Of a stretch of DNA of 32,958 nucleotides, positions 1 to 7,647 are shown piece after piece. Source of the DNA: Natronoglomus mannanivorans (GTDB lineage Archaea; Halobacteriota; Halobacteria; Halobacteriales; Natrialbaceae); NCBI GenBank assembly GCA_025517485.1, contig JAOPKB010000026.1:1-32958 (forward strand). Reading direction: 5' to 3'. The position numbers were made by a program, and so were the translations under genes. Each line of letters begins with the position of its first letter. The stretch's first letter is position 1. The notes below the pieces were generated by a model. That model made no database searches. It was not told the DNA's origin and saw only the letters and a program-made list of their open reading frames with translations.

Positions 1-50
1 CACTCCCTTCGGTCGCTCGTTGAGGAAGGGGCCTTAGCGCCTCAATTCAG
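1..50. mobile_element. IS200/IS605-like element terminus (partial)
   Basis: The first 50 bases contain a G/C-rich imperfect stem-loop (CCC runs at 4-7, GGGG at 28-31) followed by a short tail ending in TTCAGG. This arrangement resembles the subterminal hairpins of haloarchaeal IS200/IS605 elements. The adjoining minus-strand gene is cut exactly here. A similar hairpin lies at the other end of the window. Assignment is by resemblance only; no transposase gene is present on this side. Confidence 0.4.
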
Positions 51-179
51 GTAAACGCCACGTTCTGGAAATCGGCCAGGGCCGAGATTAGAATCGCCTA
101 ATCTCTCGAATCCACCGAGACGCTCCTTCAACGTAGTGAATAACTCATATAGGGAGTCTAAATCATGTTGGCGTGCCAT
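42..179 (-). pseudogene. 5' fragment of a conserved haloarchaeal hypothetical gene, cut by an IS-like end
   Basis: The reading frame begins at an ATG at 177-179 (MARQHDLDSLYELF...) and runs 45 codons to a stop at 42-44. The segment ending in PERGVYLN resembles the N-terminus of a haloarchaeal hypothetical family in which a short helical region is followed by a D/E-RGVYFF motif and a much longer domain. Here the frame stops right after GVY, inside the IS-like terminus. I read it as a gene truncated by insertion. The function of the parent family is not known to me. The upstream sequence 180-300 is AT-rich. Confidence 0.45.
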
Positions 180-392
180 ACTATATGTTGTCAAGGAATG
201 AAGAGAATGGTAAGAAGAAGAGGTTATAGGAAAAGTGTACACTCCAATTAGTTTTATTATAGAAAATCAACTAACACATAACAGTGTTCCTACTCCACGC
301 TACTCGTTTGATTGTGCACAACAATGTGAAGTGATTTCAGCACACATGTGTATATAACATAGAACGTTATATCAGGATATTGTGATTCATAT

Positions 393-803
393 ATGGGGAG
401 TTCAAATTCAGGAGAATACAGCGGTATTGTGGATGCAACAAATTCTGTGCTGAGTAATGATCGTTATCCTGGTAGTGGCGAAATTCTAGTTGATCCCCCG
501 TCGGAATCAGAAATTATCCGCTGGACACAAGCACTCAGCGGGTTTCAAGCAGATGTGACTGTGACATCAGAAGACAATACTCAACTACTGAAGATAGCGA
601 GACTCTATGAACAATCAGAAGATAACCTGTCGAACTATGTCGCAGAAATTGGTGTGAAAAGTCTTAGCGGGTGCAACCCAAAATCTGTTCTCTTCATGGT
701 CTGTATCCGCGATCTTCAGCAAAACCTCGCTAGTAAGGTGAATATGAATCCGCACAAATTCAGTGTTTTGCGCGGTGGACGCTACTCCGTACAGGGTCGG
801 TGA
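393..803 (+). CDS. hypothetical protein, AT-rich, possibly with a foreign 3' end
   Basis: This 136-residue frame starts at ATG 393, about 33-40 nt after a TATA-like element (TGTATATAACAT, 349-360). The N-terminal 130 residues have normal composition (helical, mildly acidic), but I recognise no family. Base composition is clearly more AT-rich than the genes after 1040. The last residues (SVLRGGRYSVQGR) are encoded where the DNA switches to GC-rich sequence near 770, so the original C-terminus may have been replaced by a recombination junction. It may be a real but truncated gene; function unknown. Confidence 0.45.
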   Translation: MGSSNSGEYSGIVDATNSVLSNDRYPGSGEILVDPPSESEIIRWTQALSGFQADVTVTSEDNTQLLKIARLYEQSEDNLSNYVAEIGVKSLSGCNPKSVLFMVCIRDLQQNLASKVNMNPHKFSVLRGGRYSVQGR

Positions 804-830
804 ACCTTGGCGACGAAATGTGACCCGCAA

Positions 831-995
831 TTACGGGCGGTACAGATGGCCTTGTCCCTCCAGAAGGCACAGATTTCCGAGAGCCACCGCTTTCAGACCG
901 TCCGTGAAATCGCTATCCACTGCCTGCACGACTCTTTCGAGTTGCTGCCCACTGGCACCCGTATTTTGTTCGACCGCTGTACTCGAGTGAGCCAT
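831..995 (-). CDS. small hypothetical protein (54 aa), divergent from the HhH gene
   Basis: A minus-strand frame runs from ATG at 993-995 to TAA at 831-833 and encodes 54 residues (MAHSSTAVEQNTGASGQQLE...). It has haloarchaeal codon choice and a plausible soluble, helical composition ending in LYRP. A TATA-like element (TATATAAAG on this strand, 1010-1018) lies about 20 nt upstream, so the transcript would be essentially leaderless. It is divergent from the 1043 gene, with 47 bp between start codons. I recognise no family. It could be the surviving 5' part of a longer gene, since the DNA composition changes just beyond its stop. Confidence 0.45.
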   Translation of the reverse strand: MAHSSTAVEQNTGASGQQLERVVQAVDSDFTDGLKAVALGNLCLLEGQGHLYRP

Positions 996-1000
996 TCTGG

Positions 1001-1058
1001 CCGTTCGTTCTTTATATACGATCAGAGAAACCGTCTATAACGATGAACGAACGAACGG
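1001..1058. promoter_or_regulatory. bidirectional TATA region framed by a 10-bp inverted repeat
   Basis: The 47-bp gap between two divergent start codons contains a nearly symmetric TTTATATAC element at 1011-1019 that can act as a TATA box on either strand. It is 24-32 nt before ATG 1043 and about 20 nt before the minus-strand ATG at 995. Perfect 10-bp arms CCGTTCGTTC (1001-1010) and GAACGAACGG (1049-1058) flank it; the right arm lies inside the first codons of the 1043 gene. This suggests a shared operator. Confidence 0.5.
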
Positions 1059-2095
1059 TCCTGGCTGAGGATGGGACAGGGAGGAAAAAACTGAAGGTTT
1101 CGTTGCCAGGAGGTCGATATCAGCTCTCGTTGGACGATGGAGCCGTTAGTCTGTTGTGTGATACTCTCGGATACGAGACCAACGATTTCATCCCCGAACC
1201 ATTCGTGCCACTTCTCGTCGCGACTGGTGACGCCTGGTTCCCTCGACAGCGCGATACCGAACAGGTCGTAGAGGATCTGCCAGCAGACGGATCATTAACT
1301 AATCGGCAACGAGAGGCACTCATCGGGTATCTCAAGACGGTTCGAATTAGTCCGAAAAACGCTTCACTCGCAAAAGCAGCTCTCGACAGGTCTCCTGTAT
1401 CCGATGCTGTCGATCCTGAAGATTTACAGATCAATGAATTACCGTCAATACCCGATGGAATTGATTTGGGAGGTGAATCACCGCCAAAAACCCAGTCTCA
1501 GACGCGATCCGATGACGGTGCAGCAAGCACGTCATCGGAACCACCACAAGCTACGACGAGTCCCCGTGACGAGGCACACGAGCGATCAGTTGAAGAGACT
1601 GATCTCCCTCGGATCCCCGGAATCGGTTCTCACCGAGCTGAAAAACTCTTGAAGGCGGGATACACGAGTGTTGCTCAAATTGCTGATTCGAGACCATCGG
1701 ACATCGACCACGTGAACGGTATTAGCGAACAGCTAGCGACTGTCGCCGTGGAAGGAGCACGTGAAGTCCTTGGGTACGAACAGTCGACAGCGACTCGGCT
1801 CGCGTCCGAAACGGGTATCGAAGAGGAGACGTTCGATGCCGCGCTCTCTACTCTAGCTGCATCTGGAGTCCCTCCCTCAGAAGCATCTCCCGTACTCCGA
1901 GTTCTCTATGGCCCTTCTCTTGTCGATATTGGCGCTCTCACGGGTCAACAAGCGTATTACCTCTGGGATGACGGCTATCGAACTCCTTTCGATGTGGCTA
2001 GCGCTACCCTCGAGGAATTGTGTGAGGTTCCCTATATTGGCGAGAAAACCGCCGTAGCCATCCGTGACGAAGCACGCGCGATTGGCTCCTCGTAA
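1043..2095 (+). CDS. helix-hairpin-helix DNA-binding protein
   Basis: This 350-residue protein has an N-terminal domain (about 1-115) rich in hydrophobic/acidic alternation, then a polar Ser/Pro/Asp-rich linker (about 120-185). The C-terminal half carries helix-hairpin-helix repeats. One is at 188-243, with the hairpin motif IPGIGSHRAEKLL. Another is at about 305-347, with VPYIGEKTAVAIRDEA. HhH tandem domains of this kind bind DNA backbone non-specifically and occur in repair and recombination proteins. No catalytic motif is visible, so a structural or accessory DNA-binding role is most likely. The start is supported by a TATA element about 25-30 nt upstream, giving a leaderless mRNA. Confidence 0.8.
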   Translation: MNERTVLAEDGTGRKKLKVSLPGGRYQLSLDDGAVSLLCDTLGYETNDFIPEPFVPLLVATGDAWFPRQRDTEQVVEDLPADGSLTNRQREALIGYLKTVRISPKNASLAKAALDRSPVSDAVDPEDLQINELPSIPDGIDLGGESPPKTQSQTRSDDGAASTSSEPPQATTSPRDEAHERSVEETDLPRIPGIGSHRAEKLLKAGYTSVAQIADSRPSDIDHVNGISEQLATVAVEGAREVLGYEQSTATRLASETGIEEETFDAALSTLAASGVPPSEASPVLRVLYGPSLVDIGALTGQQAYYLWDDGYRTPFDVASATLEELCEVPYIGEKTAVAIRDEARAIGSS

Positions 2096-2441
2096 CTCGC
2101 TCTCTCGCTAGAAATAAATTAACGAGCCAAGCACATCAACACTCACGACAACTACCCCTGAAACTCCGACTGAGCGGGACAGTTTGATCTGATTACCTAC
2201 TCCGCATCCGTTCCCTAGGACCGGGCTTCATCGAGGGTGAGTTCGAACCAATCTCTCGAGTGACACCTGATGTCCTTGGACAACACTCCAGAGTACGTCT
2301 CGAGCAGACACCGACGACAACCGATCGAGTGAGAGACTTGCAAGTAACGCGACCACGCTTACAGCCGCCCGTACAGTGGAGCATCCGTTTCGTGGACCGA
2401 TGATCGCCCGGCTGGGCAGTGATCAGTTCCCGTGGTCAGTC
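2096..2441. other. intergenic region without a supported gene
   Basis: These 346 bases separate two convergent genes (HhH, plus strand, ending 2095; coiled-coil protein, minus strand, ending 2442). Only short frames with unnatural composition occur. No tRNA, transposase motif or obvious direct-repeat array was seen. A T-rich termination signal for either gene could lie near 2100-2125 (AAATAAATTAACG). Confidence 0.4.
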
Positions 2442-3314
2442 CTAGCCGTGGACACCAGCCGTCTCCGGCGATCGATCGGACGCGGTGGTCTCACCCGGGA
2501 TCGAGGTATCGGTCTTCAACAACACTCGACGCTCCGTGTACGACAATCCGTTCTTCCGTTCGGTTCGCTTGCGGATGGCCACCCGATTCTTCGATAACTC
2601 GAGTAGCGCGTCGATCGTCCTCGAGACGAGTTTCTTCGCGTACGCATCGCTGACGCCTCGCTTCTGGCGGCGGATCCAGTGTTTCATATCGCCGGCCTTC
2701 ACGTACGCTCGGATACCCTTGCACCCGTCCTGCCAGGGATCGTCACCGACACCCGGATCGGTCCGTGCACGCCAGAGCTTCGCAGCGAGTCGTGCCGGAA
2801 GCGAATTCGTCGACGAGTGTAACAGATCGTCGTCCATCCGTGCGAGTTGCTGAATCGGGAGAAGATCGCAGTGTGACAGCGCCACACTTCCACCGCGGTC
2901 GAGTGGATCGTCGGAGTCGGGAATCCGGACGTAGGTGTTGCCATCTTCCTTGGTGAACCGCTCGAGGCGGTCAACGCCGTCTAGAATCGAATCGGGATCG
3001 ACGTGCTCGGCGAGCAAATGAGCCCCTTTCTCGAGTTCTCGCGTCTGCAGTTCTGCAATCCTCGTCTTGTTCGTTCCGGCTTTCTTCAGGGCGGCATCGG
3101 TGACTGCTTCCAGTCGAGTGTTTTCGGTCTGGAGTCGTTCTACTTCGTTCTCGAGGACGTCGATCTGTTCTTGCTGGTCGTCGATGCGGTTGTTTTGCTG
3201 GGCAACTGTTTCTCGTAGCGCTTCGTTCTCAGCCTCGAGTTCGTCGAGACGGTCTTCGAGTTGCTCGAGACGGCTGTGAATCGATGCGTCGCTGGTGGTA
3301 CTGTTGGATGTCAT
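2442..3314 (-). CDS. coiled-coil plasmid-type hypothetical protein
   Basis: This 290-residue protein starts at ATG 3312-3314 (MTSNSTTSDASIHSRLEQLE). The frame stays open further upstream, but that part is Arg/Ser-rich and not family-like. Residues about 12-75 form a strong heptad coiled coil (RLEQLEDRLDELEAENEALRE). After it comes a conserved globular domain containing ARELEKGAHLL-like, LLPIQQLARMDDDLL and LPARLAAKLWRAR segments, then a basic stretch (KHWIRRQKRGVSDAYAKKLVSRTIDALLEL) likely to contact DNA. I recognise it as a haloarchaeal family common on plasmids and islands, often beside small zinc-finger genes. A role in plasmid replication or partitioning is plausible but unproven. Confidence 0.75.
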   Translation of the reverse strand: MTSNSTTSDASIHSRLEQLEDRLDELEAENEALRETVAQQNNRIDDQQEQIDVLENEVERLQTENTRLEAVTDAALKKAGTNKTRIAELQTRELEKGAHLLAEHVDPDSILDGVDRLERFTKEDGNTYVRIPDSDDPLDRGGSVALSHCDLLPIQQLARMDDDLLHSSTNSLPARLAAKLWRARTDPGVGDDPWQDGCKGIRAYVKAGDMKHWIRRQKRGVSDAYAKKLVSRTIDALLELSKNRVAIRKRTERKNGLSYTERRVLLKTDTSIPGETTASDRSPETAGVHG

Positions 3315-3610
3315 TGGAACTGTCGTGTCGGCGCTCGAGGATCGGGATCGTCTCGTGGTGGAGACGCCCAGAAGATCGCCGCCATCGGTGAGCCAGTCGT
3401 GATAGGGCGATACTGTCGTCCCGATCTGTACGGGTCGTTCTCCAGAAGAGGGCCCGGCCGTCAATCGTGGTCACAGCGCTGTCGCTACCTCGACGGGTGG
3501 ACCGTCGAGAGCGAGTGATCGCTCGAGGCGACCGTTGGCGACGTGGCCACTGGTGACTGGCCGGCCCTGACTGGAGCACCATTCGATGGGTGGACTCGAG
3601 GTGGCGGTCG
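3315..3610. other. intergenic region, no supported gene
   Basis: About 300 GC-rich bases lie between the end of the minus-strand small-gene operon (3611) and the start of the coiled-coil gene (3314). The open minus-strand frame upstream of ATG 3314 is Arg/Ser-rich and reads as a composition artefact. A promoter for the coiled-coil gene may be here, but no convincing TATA box was seen. Confidence 0.35.
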
Positions 3611-3997
3611 TCAGCCAGTGGCCACGATAGTCGGCTCGACGAGGATCGTCCAGTGGGTCTGGCCGGCCATGGCGAGTCCAAGGTCGGCCTCTAGGAGGAC
3701 GTCATCACAACCTCGTGTCGTCTTACCCAGTCCCACCGGTGCACAGCCAGCACAGTAGACGGTGGCGATGGTGTACGCTGGCTCGTCAGAGTGTCGATAG
3801 GCGCGGGCCGTCAGCGGGCGACCTTCGTGAAGGTGGTCTCCGCAGTGGTGACAGGGAGCGGTCTCGCCTGTCGTGATTTGCTTTCCATCGAACTGGGTCT
3901 CGAGGTGGTGATCGGGGGGACCTGTCGGCGAGGGTTGATCTGGTGACTCGAGTGTGCTATCGCTGACTACAGATAGCCAGGCGTGTGAGTCCGTCAT
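3611..3997 (-). CDS. small zinc-finger-like hypothetical protein
   Basis: This 128-residue protein starts at ATG 3997. The N-terminal 30 residues are polar. At about residues 49-52 there is a CHHC motif (APCHHCGDHL), and about 30 residues later a second pair, CAGC, follows a YTIATVYC strand. Together these make a four-Cys zinc ribbon with a spacing typical of small haloarchaeal plasmid proteins. The C-terminus (THWTILVEPTIVATG) is a beta-strand tail. The start codon overlaps the stop of the upstream gene in an ATGA tetranucleotide, so it is translationally coupled. Function unknown; DNA or protein binding is the likely role. Confidence 0.7.
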   Translation of the reverse strand: MTDSHAWLSVVSDSTLESPDQPSPTGPPDHHLETQFDGKQITTGETAPCHHCGDHLHEGRPLTARAYRHSDEPAYTIATVYCAGCAPVGLGKTTRGCDDVLLEADLGLAMAGQTHWTILVEPTIVATG

Positions 3998-4182
3998 CGG
4001 TCGTCCTCCGTATTGGAGTTCTCGGCGTCGAGTCGTTCGTACACCTCGATCGTCCGCTCGAGGTTGCAGATTGACGGTTCGAGTGACAGCGGGGTAGCCA
4101 ACTGTCCGTCGAGCGCCTTGACGTCGTCGAGGACCTCCTCGAGACGGATGCGGATTCTATGAACGCCGTTATCAGACGTCAC
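3994..4182 (-). CDS. small helical hypothetical protein
   Basis: I start this gene at GTG 4180-4182 because it forms a GTGA overlap with the stop of the preceding gene (TGA 4179-4181), while its own stop overlaps the next ATG at 3994-3997. The 62-residue product begins VTSDNGVHRIRIRLEEVLDDV and is a predicted helical hairpin (RIRLEEVLDDVKALDGQL, then CNLERTIEVYERLDAE). An upstream ATG at 4212 is in frame but would overlap the previous gene by 34 nt. No family function is known to me. The tight chain of three overlapping genes implies co-expression. Confidence 0.65.
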   Translation of the reverse strand: MTSDNGVHRIRIRLEEVLDDVKALDGQLATPLSLEPSICNLERTIEVYERLDAENSNTEDDR

Positions 4183-4382
4183 ACTTGACCGACCTCCGTC
4201 GCGACAGTACACTCGATGATCGTGTTGACTGCTTTGTACGATCCGTGATGGACGTCCCAGTCTGATCGTGCGTCAACCGCCAATCCCGTCTGCGCGGTAA
4301 TCACACCCAGACTGATCTGAGACGGAGCTGATTCCGTCGATTCTTCCGAAACCGTTTCGTGAGTCGTAGCTGTAGTCGACAT
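4179..4382 (-). CDS. small hypothetical protein, first gene of a three-gene operon
   Basis: This 67-residue product starts at ATG 4380-4382 (MSTTATTHETVSEES...). An upstream in-frame ATG at 4421 adds a Cys-containing tail that does not look family-like. The N-terminal third is Ser/Thr/Glu-rich and disordered. The C-terminal half (LAVDARSDWDVHHGSYKAVN...) is compact and ends TVATEVGQV. Similar short proteins accompany the downstream zinc-finger gene on haloarchaeal plasmids in my recollection. It is divergent from the winged-helix gene at 4586, which could regulate it. Confidence 0.65.
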   Translation of the reverse strand: MSTTATTHETVSEESTESAPSQISLGVITAQTGLAVDARSDWDVHHGSYKAVNTIIECTVATEVGQV

Positions 4383-4564
4383 TGCTTCTGTAGCACCAGA
4401 AGCACAGGTCGGGTGTTCCAAGCACCCGGCCGAGAATTTCCCGGCCGCCCTGTACTTCTTACTCTATAGTCTATCTGCTAACCACTTGAAGGTTACGTAC
4501 TGTAAGCAACGATACGATGCAACCAACCGTAGTAATCAAATAGGTGGCGGAACACTGTTAGCAC
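4383..4564. promoter_or_regulatory. divergent intergenic region of the plasmid-type module
   Basis: This region separates the minus-strand three-gene operon from the plus-strand winged-helix gene. It contains an imperfect inverted repeat, CCCGGCCGAGAATTTCCCGGCCG (4425-4447), and an AT-rich stretch, CTTACTCTATAGTCTATCTG (4456-4475), that could supply a TATA box for either side. The layout suggests autoregulation by the winged-helix protein; this is inference. Confidence 0.35.
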
Positions 4565-4585
4565 ATGGTCGTAAAGAACGAATCA

Positions 4586-4798
4586 ATGACTCTCAGCGAC
4601 GACGATCTTAATGAGACGGATAAAGCAATCGTCGCGGAACTCGAGCGCGGGCGGGTGACACCGCAGTTCCTAGCCAGTGAACTCGATATTTCGCGACCGT
4701 ACGCCAGCGAACGCTTGAAACGACTACTCGAGCACGAACACGTCATACGGCTCGCACCAGGGTTATACGAACTGTCTGACGATCCAAGAGAGCAGTGA
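4586..4798 (+). CDS. winged-helix DNA-binding protein
   Basis: A 70-residue protein begins MTLSDDDLNETDKAIVAEL; an in-frame ATG at 4565 adds seven residues. It consists of a single winged-helix domain. The helix-turn-helix is RVTPQFLASELDISRPYASERLKRLLEH, followed by the wing HVIRLAPGLYELSDD. The sequence type is that of small haloarchaeal transcription regulators related to MarR/Lrp-like winged helices found on plasmids. It has no sensor domain. It is divergent from the three-gene operon and probably represses its own region. The choice between the two starts is uncertain. Confidence 0.75.
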   Translation: MTLSDDDLNETDKAIVAELERGRVTPQFLASELDISRPYASERLKRLLEHEHVIRLAPGLYELSDDPREQ

Positions 4799-5100
4799 TT
4801 TTGTGAGCTTCTACTTGTCTTATCACCAATTCCCTTATAGGGACTCATCGATGAATATTCAAAATACTGAGTAATGTTCCTTCACTACGTTGGTTGAGAC
4901 TGAAGTGACGATCTTACGCTTAGGGAACAAATCCATCTCTAAGAGGTTCAGTCAATTTTATAGTGCCAGGATTATCTGTAATCCGGACAAGGAATGCTAA
5001 AAACCTAGCTATCCCTGTAGCGCTCAAGGAGAAGGCTAGACTGGCACCGCGACCAGTGTATCTCCTACGTTCGAAGCCGTAAGTGCAGTATATCTGATTT
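4799..5100. other. intergenic region, nothing recognised
   Basis: About 300 AT-rich bases lie between convergent genes (winged-helix, plus strand, and zinc-site hypothetical, minus strand). Frames are short and interrupted. No repeat array, RNA gene or transposase fragment was recognised. Confidence 0.35.
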
Positions 5101-5586
5101 TCACTCCTCTTGTTTAAGAGATTGTATGTATTTTATAACATATTGTGACTCATTTAATGTCAGAGACTGGTGGGGCTTCTCTTCTGATGGTGCAATACTT
5201 TCTAATTCATCGGCAAACCAATCGCGAACTCCATTTATTGAATCCAGACCTGGTTCGTTAGTAGTTTCAATAGTTGGCCGACAGACTGAACATATCGGAT
5301 TAAACGGTCCTACACTGCTGCTCCTTACATAGTTCTCTTCAGTCAAATCTATACCACATAAAGTTTTGTCGGCCTTCCCCTGTACAAGATGTTGTACATT
5401 CCCTGTTGGTGACGCGGCAAACTCTCCATTAAACTCGTTTGCTAACTCTTCTTTCGACAAAGATTCAATCCGACTTGGGTCAAGTTCCTCATCAACCCCT
5501 AGATTAGTATCAGAAATGTTACGATCATCGACCTCTTGATCAAACGATTCGATTATCTTATCAATTTCAGACTCGTTAGACTTCAT
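5101..5586 (-). CDS. hypothetical protein with a His/Cys zinc site
   Basis: This 161-residue acidic protein starts at ATG 5584-5586. After a disordered, Asp/Glu/Ser-rich N-terminus (1-60) comes a compact motif: H66 (VQHLVQG), C77 (TLCGID), then C99 and C102 (CSVC). This makes an H-x10-C-x21-C-x2-C arrangement likely to bind one zinc. Similar H...TLCG...CxxC motifs occur in small haloarchaeal and phage-associated proteins. The C-terminal helix region (SLTLNESQYVIKYIQSL) follows. Codon use is much more AT-rich than in the neighbouring mre11-herA operon, which suggests separate acquisition. Function unknown. Confidence 0.65.
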   Translation of the reverse strand: MKSNESEIDKIIESFDQEVDDRNISDTNLGVDEELDPSRIESLSKEELANEFNGEFAASPTGNVQHLVQGKADKTLCGIDLTEENYVRSSSVGPFNPICSVCRPTIETTNEPGLDSINGVRDWFADELESIAPSEEKPHQSLTLNESQYVIKYIQSLKQEE

Positions 5587-5760
5587 CAGATTCTCTATGC
5601 AAAGGTGGCAGGCAACCGGATTATAGCTTTCTTATATCGCTTTAAAATTCGGCGGCGACCAGCGACCGACAGCAATGAGGATTGAGCGCATTCATCTACA
5701 TATCCGACTTGCCAAATATGGGCCGACACACAGGCATTTGGTCACCAAAACGACGTAACC

Positions 5761-7647
5761 CTAATTCCCGTGCTTCGTCAAACAATACGGAAGCCCGGTC
5801 ACTTCGACCGCCTCCACGTCGGGCGCCTTCACAACTGCCTGCCCTTTCCCGAAGTTTGGCAAATCCTTAGCAAACTCGGACGGAATCGATGACACGTCGT
5901 CGACGACTTCCGACTTCAGGCCGAGGAAGATGTTCGTGTTGATCTGCTTGATCACGTCGTCGTCGACGTCGTCCGGGTTCTGAGTAATAAGACACAACCC
6001 GAGCTTGTACTTTCGTCCCTGCTTGACCGCAGCTCGAGCCCGTCGAAGGATGTACTCTTCGCGAAGGCTGTCTGCACTCGAGAAGTAGTTGTGCGCTTCG
6101 TCGACGGCGACGAGCAAGGGCGTGTTCCGAACCGCTGGATCGACCTGATAGTCGTCGATTTTGTTCTCGATGATGTACGAGAGCAACGAGAGGACTGTGA
6201 GACTGTCCTTGGCCCCGTTGAGGTGACTCGTCGGGATGACAGTCACCTGTCCCTCTCGGAAGACTTCCGCAGAAATATCCGGAAGGAAGTCCGTTCCTTC
6301 GTCGAAGACGTCGTGGAACGTTCCCCTGTCGACACGCCGCTGGACGGCGCCCCAGGTGCCGCCACCGATGTCGTTCTCGGCCCGCAAACGACTATGCTCG
6401 TCGTCGTGTTCTGCGAGGAACGCGAGGAAGTCCTCGTAGGTTGGTCGCGACACATCACGCTCAGGGTAACCGCCCTGCTCGTCGAAACACGAGAAGTACG
6501 CGTCGATACAGTCGATGATCGCTCCGCGGGTGATCTCCGTCGGCTGGTACGGCATCAACAGATCGGGTCGCCCGCGAACGACTTCGAACGGGATCGAGAG
6601 CTCGCGACTCTCCGTCGTCGACGGGGCGTTCGTTCCGGCGACCTGTGGCACGAAGACCTCGAGGTCGTCGACGCCACCGTACTTCACGCCGTGCCGGCGG
6701 AGCGTTCGCTCGATCACGTCATCGCCTCCAATATCCGAGTTGTCCTCGCCCATCTCCCAGTACTCGTTCTCGGGATCGATGATAACGAGGTTCAACCGAC
6801 GTTGTTGGTCCTCACCGGTGTCGTGATGCCGGATCGGGTAGCGCTTCTCGGAGACGAACTGCCGGAGGACGTTCTTCGTGAAGTGGGTCTTCCCCTTCCC
6901 GGTCGAGCCGGCGACGAGCGCGTGACGGAAGACGGCCGGTTCGCCGTCCTCTACTTCGCCCGTCTCGCGGTCGAAACCGGGATTGCCCAGATAGTAGGGG
7001 AACTTCTCGCCGTCCACGGTCATCGCCTCACCGCCGACGGAAAGCCACCCGGCAAAGATCCCGTCTCCGGGAATGTTGAGCCCGGTACGGAGGCAGTCTT
7101 CGTCGCGGGCGAGTCGCGCCGGCGAGTTCGGCTTCGGAATGCGGTTGACGATTCCGCTCTCGACGTCGTCAGTCCCGACGCCGTGGAGGATCGCGAGCGG
7201 CTCTAGCTCGGCGATCTGGACGTACTCGGACTCGTCGAGGTCGGCGTACGCGCTGATCTGGTTGTGGGCGTCCGACTTGTCGTCGAGATCGGTGTACGGT
7301 TCGTACCGAAGCGTGTCCGTGACCGCGAACAACTCGGAGTCGTCTGGGTACGGGATCTGAACGTAGTCACCGAGTCGGATGTCGTCTCGTTCCCCAGTTC
7401 GGACGAACGCGTTCACCTGGTAATCGCGGCGGCTGACGTGAATCTCCTCGCTCGCGACGACGTGGCCGAACTCGTCGTCGGACGGTTCGGAGACGCCGTT
7501 CGGAACGTTTCGCTCGGGTACTTCCATATCGTCAGCACGAGCTGCCTCCTCGTCTCCGCCAGTGGACGCAGCGGACGAGTCGTCCGGCTCAGTGTGGTCG
7601 TCTGCGATCGGGTCGTTGTCGAGGATGTCGTCGATATCGTTACTCAT
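5761..7647 (-). CDS. herA: HerA-like DNA-translocase ATPase
   Basis: This 628-residue protein starts at ATG 7645-7647 (MSNDIDDILD), overlapping the end of nurA by 8 nt. The first 60 residues are a disordered acidic tail. Next comes a HAS-barrel-like beta domain (about 60-200) and then a FtsK/HerA RecA-fold ATPase. Walker A GSTGKGKT is at 247-254, Walker B LLVAVDEAHN at 511-520, and a sensor-like LITQNPDDVD around 553-562. HerA hexamers pump DNA and, with NurA, drive end resection in archaea. Being last in an mre11-rad50-nurA-herA operon fits this job. Length is slightly above the usual 500-600 because of the acidic tail. The ATPase motifs look intact. Confidence 0.92.
   Translation of the reverse strand: MSNDIDDILDNDPIADDHTEPDDSSAASTGGDEEAARADDMEVPERNVPNGVSEPSDDEFGHVVASEEIHVSRRDYQVNAFVRTGERDDIRLGDYVQIPYPDDSELFAVTDTLRYEPYTDLDDKSDAHNQISAYADLDESEYVQIAELEPLAILHGVGTDDVESGIVNRIPKPNSPARLARDEDCLRTGLNIPGDGIFAGWLSVGGEAMTVDGEKFPYYLGNPGFDRETGEVEDGEPAVFRHALVAGSTGKGKTHFTKNVLRQFVSEKRYPIRHHDTGEDQQRRLNLVIIDPENEYWEMGEDNSDIGGDDVIERTLRRHGVKYGGVDDLEVFVPQVAGTNAPSTTESRELSIPFEVVRGRPDLLMPYQPTEITRGAIIDCIDAYFSCFDEQGGYPERDVSRPTYEDFLAFLAEHDDEHSRLRAENDIGGGTWGAVQRRVDRGTFHDVFDEGTDFLPDISAEVFREGQVTVIPTSHLNGAKDSLTVLSLLSYIIENKIDDYQVDPAVRNTPLLVAVDEAHNYFSSADSLREEYILRRARAAVKQGRKYKLGLCLITQNPDDVDDDVIKQINTNIFLGLKSEVVDDVSSIPSEFAKDLPNFGKGQAVVKAPDVEAVEVTGLPYCLTKHGN

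Noticed and set aside
2193..2384. A 63-codon minus-strand frame after the HhH gene
   Set aside because: It is Cys/Arg/Ser-rich with no promoter, family resemblance or coupling to neighbours.
3229..3681. A 150-codon minus-strand Arg/Ser-rich frame
   Set aside because: It overlaps the start of the coiled-coil gene and the end of the zinc-finger gene in another frame, and its composition is that of a shadow.
6091..7206. A 371-codon plus-strand frame opposite herA
   Set aside because: It is a codon-bias shadow of the HerA ATPase with no independent start signal.
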